This document shows, piece after piece, positions 1 to 8,542 of a DNA stretch of 64,000 nt. Within the stretch, counting starts at the first letter, position 1, and each line of letters begins with the position of its first letter. The DNA comes from Salinarimonas soli (lineage in GTDB: Bacteria > Pseudomonadota > Alphaproteobacteria > Rhizobiales > Beijerinckiaceae): the NCBI RefSeq assembly GCF_008386575.1, contig NZ_VUOA01000033.1:1-64000 (forward strand), given 5' to 3'. The notes under the pieces were generated by a model that saw nothing but the letters and a program-made list of their open reading frames with translations, was not told where the DNA came from and did not search any database. Made by a program: the position numbers and the translations under genes.

Positions 1-32
1 CAGGTGTATAGGAATGTCAAGGCAGGCCCGCA

Positions 33-185
33 CCCCTCCCCCCTTGCGGGGGTGGGGTGGGGTGGGGGTCGGAAAGTCGGAGCTGGCGGGGGCGTAGGGA
101 GCACGCACGCTCGTACAGCCCTCTTCGGGACCGGGACCTCTCGCGTCCCGACCCCCACCCCTACCCCTCCCCGCAAGGGGGAGGG
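33..185 (+). repeat. Family B TIR element, copy 1
   Basis: The element is about 150 bp and is bounded by inverted C-rich/G-rich arms: CCCCTCCCCC followed by GGGGTGGGGGTC at the left, and GACCCCCACCCC followed by GGGGGAGGG at the right. The interior carries AAAGTCGGAGCTGGCGGG and a TCGTACAGCC block. Both blocks recur in the elements at 29680-29836 and 48024-48182. It contains no gene and behaves like a miniature non-autonomous element. The following stretch to 406 is G+C-rich and I see nothing functional in it apart from the run-up to the small gene at 407. Confidence 0.75.
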
Positions 186-406
186 AAGCGCCCGTCCTGC
201 GCGGCGGGGGTGGGTCCCATGCGAGGGGCGCATTGCGTCGGGCGGCGGCGTGCCCCATGTGAGGGCGAACCCGAACCTGGCCGCGAGGCCCCGGGATGCG
301 GCCACGATGCCGGGACGCGGACGCGCCGAGGGGCGGTCCGGGCCCGTCATGCGTGGCCGTTGACGTGTGAACCCGCCGCAACACGCGGCCAGCATGATTG
401 TCAGCC

Positions 407-637
407 ATGGCCAAACGCGCAAAATCGAAGCCGCTCGACCGCGCCTTCGTTCTCTTCGACGTCGTCTACGAGGACGGCTCCCGCGCCTCCAACCGGCGTG
501 TCCCGACCACCGATCTCGGCGGCCTCGACGGCGACGAGCCCGCGCGGCGGATCATCGAGGAGCAGGACCAGGCGATCGCCGAGAAATCGGGGCGCCCCCG
601 CCTCCAGATCAAGTCGGTGACCCGGGCGAAGGGGTGA
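407..637 (+). CDS. small conserved hypothetical protein
   Basis: This is a 76-residue soluble protein of unknown function, starting MAKRAKSKPLDRAFVLFDVV. It has a basic N-terminus, a central acidic stretch (GGLDGDEPARRIIEEQD) and a basic C-terminus, with no signal peptide or membrane segment. I chose the ATG at 407; a TTG three codons upstream (398) is possible but less likely. Codon use is typical of the window, with strong third-position GC, which argues for a real gene. It stands alone: the repeat at 672-792 separates it from the convergent DUF3616 gene. I do not recognise a characterised family and assign no function. Confidence 0.65.
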   Translation: MAKRAKSKPLDRAFVLFDVVYEDGSRASNRRVPTTDLGGLDGDEPARRIIEEQDQAIAEKSGRPRLQIKSVTRAKG

Positions 638-671
638 GGGGCGGGCCTGGACCGGAAGCGGTCCCACCCAC

Positions 672-792
672 CTCATGCTGAGGAGCGCTCGAAGAGCGCG
701 TCTCGAAGCACGCAACACGCTGCCACAGCTCTCCGGAGATCCCTGGAGCGTCCTTCGAGGCCCTGCCCCGCAGGGCACCTCAGGACGAGGGG
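672..792 (+). repeat. Family A element, copy 1
   Basis: This is a roughly 120-bp intergenic element that starts CTCATGCTGAGGAGC and ends CTCAGGACGAGG. The ends are imperfect inverted repeats, and there are internal hairpins such as the pair around CTTCGAGG and CCTGCCCCGCAGGG. The same element occurs seven more times in the window. It lies between the small gene ending at 637 and the minus-strand DUF3616 gene. Confidence 0.8.
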
Positions 793-838
793 AGGGAGGG
801 CTGGAGCCGGGTCGTTTCCCGCCCCTTGAGGCACCCCC

Positions 839-1960
839 TCAACGGGTGCGGCGGTGCAGGAGGCCGCCGGACCGGCGGGTCTCGGTGCAGATCACGTCGG
901 CCTGGACGGTGAAGCGCTCGGGGTCGACGCGCTCGGGGGCCGGGGCGTCGTAGATCACGAGGAGCGCGTCCGGGCCCGCCTCGGGCCACAGCTCCAAGCC
1001 CTCCGGGTGGTCGGCGTGGAGCCGATAGGGCAGCTCCGCGACCTCGCGGATCCGATCCGGATCGACGACGCCCGCGACGTCCTGGCGCGCGGCCCCGCGC
1101 CAGCGCAGCACGTAGGCCGGCCCCTCGATCGACATGGTGGGGCCGACCAGCAGCAGCAGGTCCTCGCCGTCGAGGCGCATGTCGCGGATGCCGAGGCCGC
1201 GGGTGTCGAGGAGGTGCTTGCGGTAGCGCCGCCCGTCGATGCGCCTGGCCTTGAGCCGGCCCTTCGACGTGACCTTGAGCGTCATCTCGATCACCACGGC
1301 ATGGCCCCGCAGCACCGGGCCGCGCAGCCCGAGCCACACCCGGTCGCCCCGCACCGCCAGGCCCTCGACGTCGAAGCCGTTCTCCTTCGAGGGGATGTCG
1401 AGGAACGGCGCCAGATGGGCGTCGCGGCGCAGCCAGCGCTCCAGCGCGCCGCGCTTTTGGCCGCACCGGGCGCTCGCCGGCCGGCGCTCGCCGCCGCGGG
1501 CCACGGGGGTGAAGAGGCCCGGCCGCTCCTCGATGAGGGGGATGCGGCCGAGGAAGAAGCGGTTGGGCTCGCGCTCGATGCGCTCCATGCGCTCCAGGGC
1601 CTCGGCGGATTTCCCGTCGTCCTCGCCTTTCGGCTTCGCGCGCTTGAGGGAATGCGAGCCCACGATCCAGAGATAGCCCCCGTTCGCGCACAGGCCCTCG
1701 ATGTCCATCTCGCCGCCGTCGCCCTCCGGCAGGTCGAAGAACGCGTCGAGGGCGAAATGCGCGTGGGCGCCGTAGCTGCCGTCGGGCTGGCGGCTCAGCC
1801 GCTCGACGCTCGCCGTCTCGTCGCAGGCCACGAACAGGCTGTCCCCGGCCCGCGCGACGGCGGAGAGGTCCTTGTGCAGCGGATCCTCGACGTGCCGCAG
1901 GGGCCGCCAATCGTGGAAGGCGAGCGCGACCTGGTGGCTGACGGGGGCGGTCTGGGGCAC
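839..1960 (-). CDS. DUF3616 domain-containing protein
   Basis: This is a 373-residue protein of the DUF3616 family, whose function is not established. Family-typical motifs are visible: a start with HKDLSAVARAGDSLFVACDE, then GGEMDIEGLCANGGYLWIVGSHS, a central NGFDVEGLAVRGDRVWLGLRG and a late HPEGLELWPE. These look like repeated blades of a beta-propeller (inference). There is no signal peptide, so it is probably cytoplasmic. The start is a GTG preceded at good spacing by AAGGAG on the minus strand. It is transcribed divergently from msrA, with about 155 bases between the two starts. Confidence 0.85.
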   Translation of the reverse strand: MPQTAPVSHQVALAFHDWRPLRHVEDPLHKDLSAVARAGDSLFVACDETASVERLSRQPDGSYGAHAHFALDAFFDLPEGDGGEMDIEGLCANGGYLWIVGSHSLKRAKPKGEDDGKSAEALERMERIEREPNRFFLGRIPLIEERPGLFTPVARGGERRPASARCGQKRGALERWLRRDAHLAPFLDIPSKENGFDVEGLAVRGDRVWLGLRGPVLRGHAVVIEMTLKVTSKGRLKARRIDGRRYRKHLLDTRGLGIRDMRLDGEDLLLLVGPTMSIEGPAYVLRWRGAARQDVAGVVDPDRIREVAELPYRLHADHPEGLELWPEAGPDALLVIYDAPAPERVDPERFTVQADVICTETRRSGGLLHRRTR

Positions 1961-2115
1961 GGGGTCTCCTTGCCGGGGCTGGCCGAAGCTAACGCGCGAG
2001 GGGGGCCGCGGTCGCGGCGCGCGGGCGCCCCTGGAACGCGATCGTGATCGGGCCCGGCGGTGCAGGCGCGCGCCGGATGAGGCATATGGAGGATAGGCCG
2101 TCTAAGGAGACCCCC

Positions 2116-2739
2116 ATGAAGCGCGCCCCCCTGCTCGCCGTCCTCGCCTTTCTCAGCGCCTGCGGCCTCGCGAGCGCGGGCGAGGCCACCAAGGCCGCCC
2201 CGCCGCCTCCCCCCGGGCTCGCCGCGGCGACCTTCGCGGGCGGCTGCTTCTGGTGCATGGAGCCGCCCTTCGACAAGCTGCCGGGCGTGGTCTCCACCAC
2301 CTCGGGCTATACCGACGGCACCGTGCCGGGCCCCACCTACGAGCAGGTCTCGGCGGGCCGGACGGGGCACACGGAAGCCGTGCGGGTGGTGTACGATCCC
2401 GCCAAGGTCTCCTACGAGACGCTGCTCTCGACGTACTGGGCCAATGTCGACCCCGTCGACGCCAGGGGCCAGTTCTGCGACAAGGGCACCCAGTACCGGC
2501 CGGGCATCTACACCCATGACGCCGAGCAGGCGCGCCTTGCCGCCGCCTCGAAGACGGCCCTCACGTCGCGCTTCACCCAGCCCATCACCGTCGAGGTGAA
2601 GCCCGCGACCGCCTTCTACGAGGCCGAGGACTACCATCAGGACTACTATCAGAAGAACCCGGTGAAATACCGCTATTACCGGTTCGGCTGCGGGCGCGAC
2701 GCCCGGCTCGAGGCCGTCTGGGGCACGCCCAAATCCTGA
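2116..2739 (+). CDS. msrA: peptide-methionine (S)-S-oxide reductase, lipoprotein form
   Basis: This enzyme reduces methionine-S-sulfoxide in proteins. The MsrA signature GGCFWC is present at residues 42-47, with the catalytic Cys at 44. A late Cys in RFGCG (near residue 195) and the QYRPGIY and YHQDYY blocks also fit the family. The N-terminus is a signal sequence ending in the lipobox LSAC with Cys16, so the protein should be exported and lipid-anchored and act in the periplasm. Most MsrA proteins are cytosolic. The ATG at 2116 is preceded by AAGGAGA; an upstream in-frame ATG at 2044 would bury the signal peptide and is rejected. Length is 207 residues. It stands alone. Confidence 0.93.
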   Translation: MKRAPLLAVLAFLSACGLASAGEATKAAPPPPPGLAAATFAGGCFWCMEPPFDKLPGVVSTTSGYTDGTVPGPTYEQVSAGRTGHTEAVRVVYDPAKVSYETLLSTYWANVDPVDARGQFCDKGTQYRPGIYTHDAEQARLAAASKTALTSRFTQPITVEVKPATAFYEAEDYHQDYYQKNPVKYRYYRFGCGRDARLEAVWGTPKS

Positions 2740-2864
2740 CCCGAGATAAGCGCAAGCATCGTCGTGCAGGCTTGCAAGGTCGGGCCGGCGCGAAAGCGCT
2801 TACATGAACCATTCAACGCCGGCCGCGTCGACCCCGCGCCCGCTTCAGCCATGATGGTACCCCG

Positions 2865-3287
2865 ATGTTCTACGACAAGCTCGACCGTTACACGCCCTAC
2901 GCCCTGGCGGCCCTGCGCATCGCCGCCGCCTTGATCTTCATCCCCCACGGCCTGCAGAAGCTCTTCGGCTTCCCGGCGCCGCCCGCGAGCGGCCTGCCGC
3001 CGGTCCTGTCGCTGTTCGGGATCGGCGCGATCCTGGAGCTGGTGGGCGGGCTGTTCATCCTGCTCGGCCTGTTCACCCGGCCCGTGGCCTTCATCCTGGC
3101 GGGCGAGATGGCGGTGGCCTATTGGATGTTCCACGCCCCGCGCGGCCTCTATCCCGTCCTCAACGGCGGCGACGCCGCGATCCTCTATTGCTTCGTGTTC
3201 CTGCTCCTGGTGTTCACCGGGCCCGGCGCGCTGAGCGTGGACGGCGCCCGCTCGGCCGGGGGTCACCGCCCCTCCTGGGCGCGCTGA
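2865..3287 (+). CDS. DoxX family membrane protein
   Basis: This is a 140-residue integral membrane protein of the DoxX/DoxD family. The typical features are an early ALRIAAALIFIPHGLQKLFGFP block and a conserved ELVGGLFILLGLFTRPVAF segment, with about four hydrophobic helices. DoxX proteins are inner-membrane proteins often linked to redox or stress functions, but the exact role of most members is unknown. The VOC gene starts 10 bases after its stop, so the two are probably co-transcribed. Confidence 0.85.
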   Translation: MFYDKLDRYTPYALAALRIAAALIFIPHGLQKLFGFPAPPASGLPPVLSLFGIGAILELVGGLFILLGLFTRPVAFILAGEMAVAYWMFHAPRGLYPVLNGGDAAILYCFVFLLLVFTGPGALSVDGARSAGGHRPSWAR

Positions 3288-3297
3288 GGCTCACGCC

Positions 3298-3813
3298 ATG
3301 GCCCCCGTCCCCCTCTCCGGCGAGGGGCGCACCCCACGCCCCATCGATCCGGGCACCCGGATCGGCCACGTCCATCTCAAGGTGGCGGATCTCGACCGGG
3401 CGATCGGCTTCTATTGCGGCGTGCTCGGCTTCGAGCTGATGCAGCGCTACGGGTCCCAGGCCGCCTTCGTCTCGGCGGGGGGCTACCATCACCATATCGG
3501 GCTCAACACCTGGGAGAGCCTCGGCGGCGCGCCGCCCCCGCGCGGCAGCACGGGGCTGTTCCACACGGCGATCCTCTACCCGACGCGGGCGGCGCTCGCC
3601 GACGCCCTGCGCCGCCTGATCGCCGCGGGGATCCCCCTGGACGGCGCCTCCGACCACGGGGTGAGCGAGGCCCTCTACCTGCGCGACCCCGACGGCAACG
3701 GGGTCGAGCTCTACCGCGACCGCCCGCCCGAGGACTGGCCCACCATGCCCGACGGGAGCCTCGCCATGGTCACCCGCGCCCTCGACCTCGACGGGCTGCT
3801 CGCGGAGGGGTGA
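3298..3813 (+). CDS. VOC family protein (glyoxalase/extradiol dioxygenase fold)
   Basis: This is a 171-residue protein of the vicinal oxygen chelate superfamily. Metal-ligand positions are visible: His in IGHVHLKVADLDRA, His in GLFHTAILYP and Glu in GNGVELYRD. The GGYHHHIGLNTW segment resembles CatE-like catechol-2,3-dioxygenase relatives. The substrate cannot be told from sequence; lyase, isomerase, dioxygenase and resistance functions all occur in this fold. It directly follows the doxX gene (10-base gap) and converges on the ABC membrane-domain gene ending at 3826. Confidence 0.85.
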   Translation: MAPVPLSGEGRTPRPIDPGTRIGHVHLKVADLDRAIGFYCGVLGFELMQRYGSQAAFVSAGGYHHHIGLNTWESLGGAPPPRGSTGLFHTAILYPTRAALADALRRLIAAGIPLDGASDHGVSEALYLRDPDGNGVELYRDRPPEDWPTMPDGSLAMVTRALDLDGLLAEG

Positions 3814-3825
3814 GCGGCGGGCCCT

Positions 3826-4770
3826 CTAGATCCGCCGCGCCTCCTCCTCGTCCTCCTCCTGCCCCCGCTCGATCTCGGCGCCGATCGCCTCGATGGAGGC
3901 GCCGCCCTCGATGCGGGTGCGGATGTCGACGAGGCGGGCGATCTGCTGGACGATGGTGGGAACGTTGTCGAGGTTCTCCATCAAGCGCCAGACATAGACG
4001 AGGATGGCGAAGATGTCGCCGGTCTCCGTGGACGGCAGGTAGGTCGCGCGCACGAGCACCGCGATGAACACGGCGATCGAGAGCACCTCCACGGTCGTCC
4101 AGTTGAAGGCCTCCGCGTCCGAGAGCTTCACCCGGCAGGTCTGGACGCCGATGAAATGCTGGCGGATCGCCTCCGGATCGGCCGTCTCGATGATGTCGAC
4201 CTCGCGCTCGAGCTGGTCGTTGAGGCCCGTGTTAAGCTTCAGCGAGCGGCGCGAATAGACCCGGTTGATGAGATAGACCGGCACGAAGAGAAGGGCCGTC
4301 ACGGCGCCGATGATGAGGTCGTAATAGAACAGGATCAGGGCCGAGCCCACGATCCCCACCACCGAGGTGAAGATCACGGGCACCTCCTTCTCGAAGAAGG
4401 TGACGAATTCCCGGGACATGGCCGAGCGGGCCGAGACCGTGGTGGCGGGCACTCCCCGGGCGCGCTGGCGCAGGATCGTGTCGGTCACGATGGCGTTGTA
4501 GACGCTCGTGTAGAGCCGGGTGTCGTACATCTGGCGGAAGCACCCGAACATCGAGCGCAGCATCCAGGCCACGATGATGGGAGCCGCCTGCCAGTAATTG
4601 TGCGCGAGCAGCCCGTCGATCGCGAGGCCCGTCGCCCACGGATAGGAGAGCTCGAGCAGGTCCTCCACGAAGGTGAGGAAATAGGTGAGCCCGATCCGGG
4701 TCTGGAAGGGGCGTATGGCTTCGAGGGCGGAGGGGCCGCGGGGCTTCGGTTTGGCGATCGGTCGGCTCAT
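3826..4770 (-). CDS. ABC transporter six-TM domain protein without ATPase domain
   Basis: This is a 314-residue membrane protein resembling the transmembrane half of an ABC exporter. Visible features are [26 protein letters not shown], a hydrophobic pair around [22 protein letters not shown], and a late helix near [19 protein letters not shown]. No Walker A, signature or Walker B motif follows; the chain ends in an acidic, charged tail. The start is the ATG at 4770 with a GGAG upstream. Longer readings run into the repeat at 4841-5102 and are artefacts. No ATPase gene lies next to it, so it may pair with a distant ATPase or have lost transport activity (inference). Confidence 0.8.
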   Translation of the reverse strand: MSRPIAKPKPRGPSALEAIRPFQTRIGLTYFLTFVEDLLELSYPWATGLAIDGLLAHNYWQAAPIIVAWMLRSMFGCFRQMYDTRLYTSVYNAIVTDTILRQRARGVPATTVSARSAMSREFVTFFEKEVPVIFTSVVGIVGSALILFYYDLIIGAVTALLFVPVYLINRVYSRRSLKLNTGLNDQLEREVDIIETADPEAIRQHFIGVQTCRVKLSDAEAFNWTTVEVLSIAVFIAVLVRATYLPSTETGDIFAILVYVWRLMENLDNVPTIVQQIARLVDIRTRIEGGASIEAIGAEIERGQEEDEEEARRI

Positions 4771-4840
4771 GACGGCTCCGGGCCCTGACGGGGACCACGG
4801 CACGACGACGCGCGGGCGGGGTCCAAGGTTCCGGGACGGC

Positions 4841-5102
4841 TCCCCTCTCCCACGGGGAGAGGGGCTGGGGGTGAGGGGATACGACGCTGATCCAGCGATT
4901 TCCGCCCCCCTCATGCTGAGGAGCCCGCGCCAGCGGGCGTCTCGAAGCACGCACCACATGCGTGAGCCGGAGGAAGATCCCTGGAACGCCCTTCGAGGCC
5001 CTGCTCCGCAGGGCGCCTCAGGACGAGGGCGGTGGGGAGATCCGCTGGTTTGCGGTGATATCCCCTCACCCCCGGCCCCTCTCCCCATGGGAGAGGGGAG
5101 GT
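4841..5102. repeat. Composite repeat: family C arms around a family A element
   Basis: The outer arms form a large inverted repeat. The left arm is CCCCTCTCCC, a 4-base loop, GGGAGAGGGG and then GGGGGTGAGGGG. The right arm is CCCCTCACCCCC followed by CCCCTCTCCCC and GGGAGAGGGG. A complete family A copy (4908-5029) lies between them. The element fills most of the 377-base gap (4771-5147) between two divergent genes. Similar arrangements at 46617-46914 and 38450-38713 suggest a recurrent nested structure. Confidence 0.75.
4908..5029 (+). repeat. Family A element, copy 2
   Basis: This is a full-length family A copy with CTCATGCTGAGGAGCCCGCG at the left end and GCGCCTCAGGACGAGGG at the right end. 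It is nested inside family C arms. Confidence 0.8.
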
Positions 5103-5147
5103 GCATGAGCCTCTTCCCTTTCCCCCCGATCCCGGCACAGTGGCGCG

Positions 5148-5528
5148 ATGATCGCTCGTTCGCCCCAGCAACGCCGGGCCGCCCATCGCCGGGGGCATGC
5201 CGCCGAGACGCTCGCGCTCGTGGCCCTGATGGTCAAGGGCTACCGGCCGCTCGCCCGGCGGTTCAAGGCGGCGGGGGGCGAGATCGATCTCGTGATGCGC
5301 CGGGGCGGGCTCGTCGCCTTCGTCGAGGTGAAGGCGCGGGCGGATCTGGAGGCGGCGCTCCTGTCCATCGACGCCACGAAGCGCGAGCGCTTCTCGCGCG
5401 CCGTCCGGGCCTGGATCGCGCGCCATCCCGGGGCCGCGGGCCTGAGCTACCGCGCCGACGCCGTGCTCGTCGCCCCCCGCCGCTGGCCGCGCCACGTGCC
5501 AGGCGCCTTCGAGCTCACGGGCTTCTGA
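5148..5528 (+). CDS. YraN family protein (UPF0102)
   Basis: This is a 126-residue protein of the YraN/UPF0102 family. The endonuclease-like core is visible as [21 protein letters not shown], matching the D-x(n)-E-x-K metal site of the PD-(D/E)XK fold. The early [19 protein letters not shown] and the ending GAFELTGF are also typical. The family is widely conserved but its substrate is not established. YraN often neighbours rsmI; here it stands alone upstream of the inositol-phosphate synthase cluster. Confidence 0.88.
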   Translation: MIARSPQQRRAAHRRGHAAETLALVALMVKGYRPLARRFKAAGGEIDLVMRRGGLVAFVEVKARADLEAALLSIDATKRERFSRAVRAWIARHPGAAGLSYRADAVLVAPRRWPRHVPGAFELTGF

Positions 5529-5616
5529 CCCGGCCCCTGCGACAAACCTTCTACAAAGAATCCGGCCGGGAAGGGAACGATCGGCGATCCTTGGCCGTTC
5601 AGACGGTCAAGCTTTT

Positions 5617-5639
5617 CCGCCGGCCCCGACGGCCGGCGG
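5617..5639. other. perfect hairpin in the leader of the ino1 cluster
   Basis: CCGCCGGCC and GGCCGGCGG form a perfect 9-bp stem with a 5-base loop, about 100 bases before the ino1 start. There is no downstream T-run on the plus strand, so it is not a classical terminator. It may be an mRNA leader structure or an end-stabilising hairpin for yraN. Confidence 0.45.
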
Positions 5640-5740
5640 GTCCGCCGACGACCCGGTCGCGCCCTCCGATGCACCCCGATCCGCATCGAGGGGGACGCCG
5701 CCGTGATCGCCATCGTCCGTGCCCCGAGGGAGTCCCGCCC

Positions 5741-6829
5741 GTGAGAAACAAGCTGCGTGTCGGTATCGTGGGCGTCGGCAACTGCGCCTCGTCCCTCGTC
5801 CAGGGGCTCACCTATTACCGCGACGCCAAGGACAACGTGCCCGTGCCGGGGCTCATGAACGTCGAGCTCGGCGGCTACCATGTGGGCGACGTGGAGATCT
5901 CGGCCGCCTTCGACGTCGCCGCCGACAAGGTGGGCCGGGACGTCTCGGAGGCGATCCTGGCCCGCCCCAACAACACGCTCCGCTTCGCCGACGTGGCGCC
6001 CCTCGGGGTCACGGTCGAGCGCGGGCCGACCCTCGACGGGCTCGGGCGCTACCTGCGCGAGGAGATCGACGAATCCGACACGCCTGTCGCCGACGTGAGG
6101 GCGGCCCTGGAGCGCTCGCGCACGGACGTGCTCGTGTCCTACCTGCCGGTGGGCTCGCAGCGCGCCACGGAGTTCTACGCGGAGGCCGCGCTCGAGGCGG
6201 GCTGCGCCTTCGTGAACTGCATCCCCGTCTTCATCGCGTCGAAGCCCGAATGGCGCAAGCGCTTTGAGGAGCGCGGCCTGCCGATCATCGGCGACGACAT
6301 CAAGAGCCAGGTCGGCGCCACCATCGTTCACCGGGTGCTCGCGAACCTCTTCCGCGAGCGCGGCGTGCGGCTCGACCGCACCTACCAGCTCAATTTCGGC
6401 GGCAACGCGGACTTCCAGAACATGCTGGAGCGCGAGCGCCTGGAATCGAAGAAGATCTCCAAGACCCAGGCCGTGACGAGCCAGCTCGACGTGCCCCTCG
6501 ACCCCGAGAACGTCCATGTCGGCCCGAGCGACTACGTGCCCTGGCTCACCGACCGCAAATGGGCCCATATCCGGCTGGAGGGCACCACATTCGGCGGCGT
6601 GCCGCTCAACGTCGAGCTCAAGCTCGAAGTGTGGGACTCACCCAATTCCGCCGGCATCGTCATCGACGCCGTGCGCTGCGCCAAGGTCGCCCTCGACCGG
6701 CGCATCGGCGGGGCGCTGATCGGCCCGTCGAGCTACTTCATGAAGTCGCCGCCGCAGCAGTTCACCGACAACGAGGCGCGCGAGGCCACCATGCGCTTCG
6801 TGGCGGGCGAGGACGAGGCCACCCATTGA
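5741..6829 (+). CDS. ino1: inositol-3-phosphate synthase
   Basis: This enzyme converts D-glucose 6-phosphate to 1D-myo-inositol 3-phosphate using NAD. The 362-residue length fits the compact bacterial/archaeal MIPS class. The Rossmann motif [13 protein letters not shown] lies at residues 7-19. The family blocks [40 protein letters not shown] and the active-site strand [12 protein letters not shown] are all present. The start is a GTG with GAGGGAG upstream. It heads a plus-strand cluster of sugar enzymes and is the main hint that the cluster product contains inositol. Inositol synthesis is uncommon in alphaproteobacteria outside such clusters. Confidence 0.95.
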   Translation: MRNKLRVGIVGVGNCASSLVQGLTYYRDAKDNVPVPGLMNVELGGYHVGDVEISAAFDVAADKVGRDVSEAILARPNNTLRFADVAPLGVTVERGPTLDGLGRYLREEIDESDTPVADVRAALERSRTDVLVSYLPVGSQRATEFYAEAALEAGCAFVNCIPVFIASKPEWRKRFEERGLPIIGDDIKSQVGATIVHRVLANLFRERGVRLDRTYQLNFGGNADFQNMLERERLESKKISKTQAVTSQLDVPLDPENVHVGPSDYVPWLTDRKWAHIRLEGTTFGGVPLNVELKLEVWDSPNSAGIVIDAVRCAKVALDRRIGGALIGPSSYFMKSPPQQFTDNEAREATMRFVAGEDEATH

Positions 6830-6839
6830 GGCGTCGGCC

Positions 6840-7448
6840 GTGACCCTCGTCGTCCACCTGATCCGCCACGCCGCGCACGGGCTCCTCGGCCGGGTCCTCA
6901 CCGGCCGGATGCCGGGCGTGCCCTTGAGCCCCGAGGGCCGGGCCCAGGCGGAGCGCCTTGCCGGGCGTCTTGCCGGGCGCTTGGCCGGCGCGCCGGTCCG
7001 CGCCGTGCAGACGAGTCCCCTGGAGCGGGCCCGCGAGACGGCGGCGCCCATCGCGGCGCGCCTGAACCTGCCCCTCGACACGGCGCCCGCCCTCGACGAG
7101 ATCGATTTCGGCGCCTGGACGGGCCGGTCCTTCGACGCGCTCCAGGACGATCCGGACTGGCGGCGCTGGAACGGCGCGCGCGGCCTCGCGCGGCCCCCGG
7201 GGGGCGAGAGCATGGCGGCGGTCCAGGCCCGCATGCGCGACCACATCGAGGACCTGCGGGCGGCGCATCCCGACGGCCAGGTGGCGCTCGTCAGCCATTG
7301 CGACGTGATCCGCGCCACGCTGCTCCTCTATCTCGGCCTGTCGGCGGACGCCTACGACCGCATCGCCGTCGACCCGGCCTCCGTCTCCACGGTCGCGGTG
7401 GGCGACTGGGGGGCGAGGATCCTCACCCTCAACGAGGCCTGCCCATGA
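6840..7448 (+). CDS. histidine phosphatase family protein
   Basis: This is a 202-residue member of the phosphoglycerate-mutase-like histidine phosphatase branch. The phospho-acceptor motif is LIRHAAHG (LxRHG variant with RHA) near residue 8. The other family blocks are VQTSPLERARETAAPIA, the acid Glu in DEIDFGAWTG, and the second His in VALVSHCDVIR. It starts 10 bases after ino1 and overlaps the next gene by 4 bases, so it is in the same operon. A reasonable inference is that it removes a phosphate from the inositol phosphate or a later intermediate. Note the unusual RHA in place of RHG. Confidence 0.85.
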   Translation: MTLVVHLIRHAAHGLLGRVLTGRMPGVPLSPEGRAQAERLAGRLAGRLAGAPVRAVQTSPLERARETAAPIAARLNLPLDTAPALDEIDFGAWTGRSFDALQDDPDWRRWNGARGLARPPGGESMAAVQARMRDHIEDLRAAHPDGQVALVSHCDVIRATLLLYLGLSADAYDRIAVDPASVSTVAVGDWGARILTLNEACP

Positions 7449-8539
7449 AGATCGCTATTTTCGGCCTCACGATCTCCTCCTCCTGGGGCAACGGGCACGC
7501 CACGCTCTGGCGCGGCCTCGTCAAGGCGCTCCACGCGGCGGGGCACCGGGTCGTGTTCTTCGAGCAGGACGTGCCCTATTACGCCGAGAACCGGGACCTC
7601 ACCGAGATCCCCGGCGGCGAGCTGATCCTGTACCGCGACTGGGAGGGCGTGCGCGCCTCGGCCGCCCGCCACGTCGCGGAGGCGGACGTCGCCCTCGTCA
7701 CCTCCTATTGCCCGCACGGGATCGAGGCCACGGCGCTCGTGCTCGACGCGCCCAAAGCGGTGCGGGTGTTCTACGACCTCGACACGCCCGTCACCCTCTC
7801 GCGCCTCCAGGCGGGCGAGACCACCACCTATATCGGCCCGGGGGGCCTGGGCGGCTTCGACCTCGTGCTGAGCTACACCGGCGGCGCGGCGCTCGACGCG
7901 CTGCGCGAGGATCTCGGCGCCCGCTCGGCCGCGCCCCTCTACGGCCACGTGGACCCGGACGTGCACCGGCCCGTGGAGCCCGTCGAGGCTTTCCGGGCCG
8001 ATCTGTCCTACATGGGCACCTACGCGGCCGACCGGCAGGCGGCACTGGAGGCGCTGTTCATCGAGCCCGCGCGCCAGCGGCCGGGGCAGCGCTTCCTCAT
8101 CGGGGGCGCGCAATATCCGGGCGACTTCCCCTGGACCGACAACATCTATTTCGTGCGCCACCTGCCGCCCCCGACGCACCCGGCCTTCTTCTCCTCCTCG
8201 CGCCTCACCCTCAACGTGACGCGCGCCGCCATGGCGGCCATGGGCTGGTGCCCGTCGGGTCGCCTGTTCGAGGCCGCCGCCTGCGGCTGCCCGCTCCTCT
8301 CCGACACCTGGGAGGGCCTCGACGCGTTCTTCCGGCCCGGCTCCGAGATCCTCACCGCGGCCACGACCGCCGAGGCGGTGGTGGCGCTCGATCTCTCCGA
8401 CGCCGAGCTCGCCCGCATCGGCCGCGCCGCCCGGGAGCGGACGCTCGCCGAGCACACCTCCGCCCACCGCGCCGCCACCCTCGTGGCGCTCGTCGAGGCG
8501 GCGCGAGACGGCGCGCAGCCCGCCATGATGGAGGCCTGA
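7445..8539 (+). CDS. CgeB-type glycosyltransferase
   Basis: This is a 364-residue GT-B-like protein related to the CgeB/spore-maturation glycosyltransferases. The N-terminal domain begins MKIAIFGLTISSSWGNGHAT. The C-terminal donor-binding region has YMGTYAADRQAALEALF, LNVTRAAMAAMGWCPSGRLFEAAACGCPLLSD and a GSEIL segment, as in this family. It should transfer an activated sugar to an acceptor; neither partner is known. The start ATG overlaps the TGA of the phosphatase gene (ATGA), showing translational coupling. It is part of the ino1 cluster. Confidence 0.88.
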   Translation: MKIAIFGLTISSSWGNGHATLWRGLVKALHAAGHRVVFFEQDVPYYAENRDLTEIPGGELILYRDWEGVRASAARHVAEADVALVTSYCPHGIEATALVLDAPKAVRVFYDLDTPVTLSRLQAGETTTYIGPGGLGGFDLVLSYTGGAALDALREDLGARSAAPLYGHVDPDVHRPVEPVEAFRADLSYMGTYAADRQAALEALFIEPARQRPGQRFLIGGAQYPGDFPWTDNIYFVRHLPPPTHPAFFSSSRLTLNVTRAAMAAMGWCPSGRLFEAAACGCPLLSDTWEGLDAFFRPGSEILTAATTAEAVVALDLSDAELARIGRAARERTLAEHTSAHRAATLVALVEAARDGAQPAMMEA

Positions 8540-8542
8540 CCT

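Noticed and set aside
854-2047. Long plus-strand open frame opposite the DUF3616 gene
   Set aside because: It is antisense to a well-supported gene with family motifs; high GC content removes stop codons and produces such shadows throughout the window.
3826-5106. A 426-residue version of the ABC membrane-domain protein
   Set aside because: The first 110 residues are translated repeat sequence; the ATG at 4770 has a ribosome-binding site and begins the conserved part.
5617-5639. Hairpin as intrinsic terminator of yraN
   Set aside because: The stem is perfect but no T-run follows on the plus strand; kept only as a structured site.
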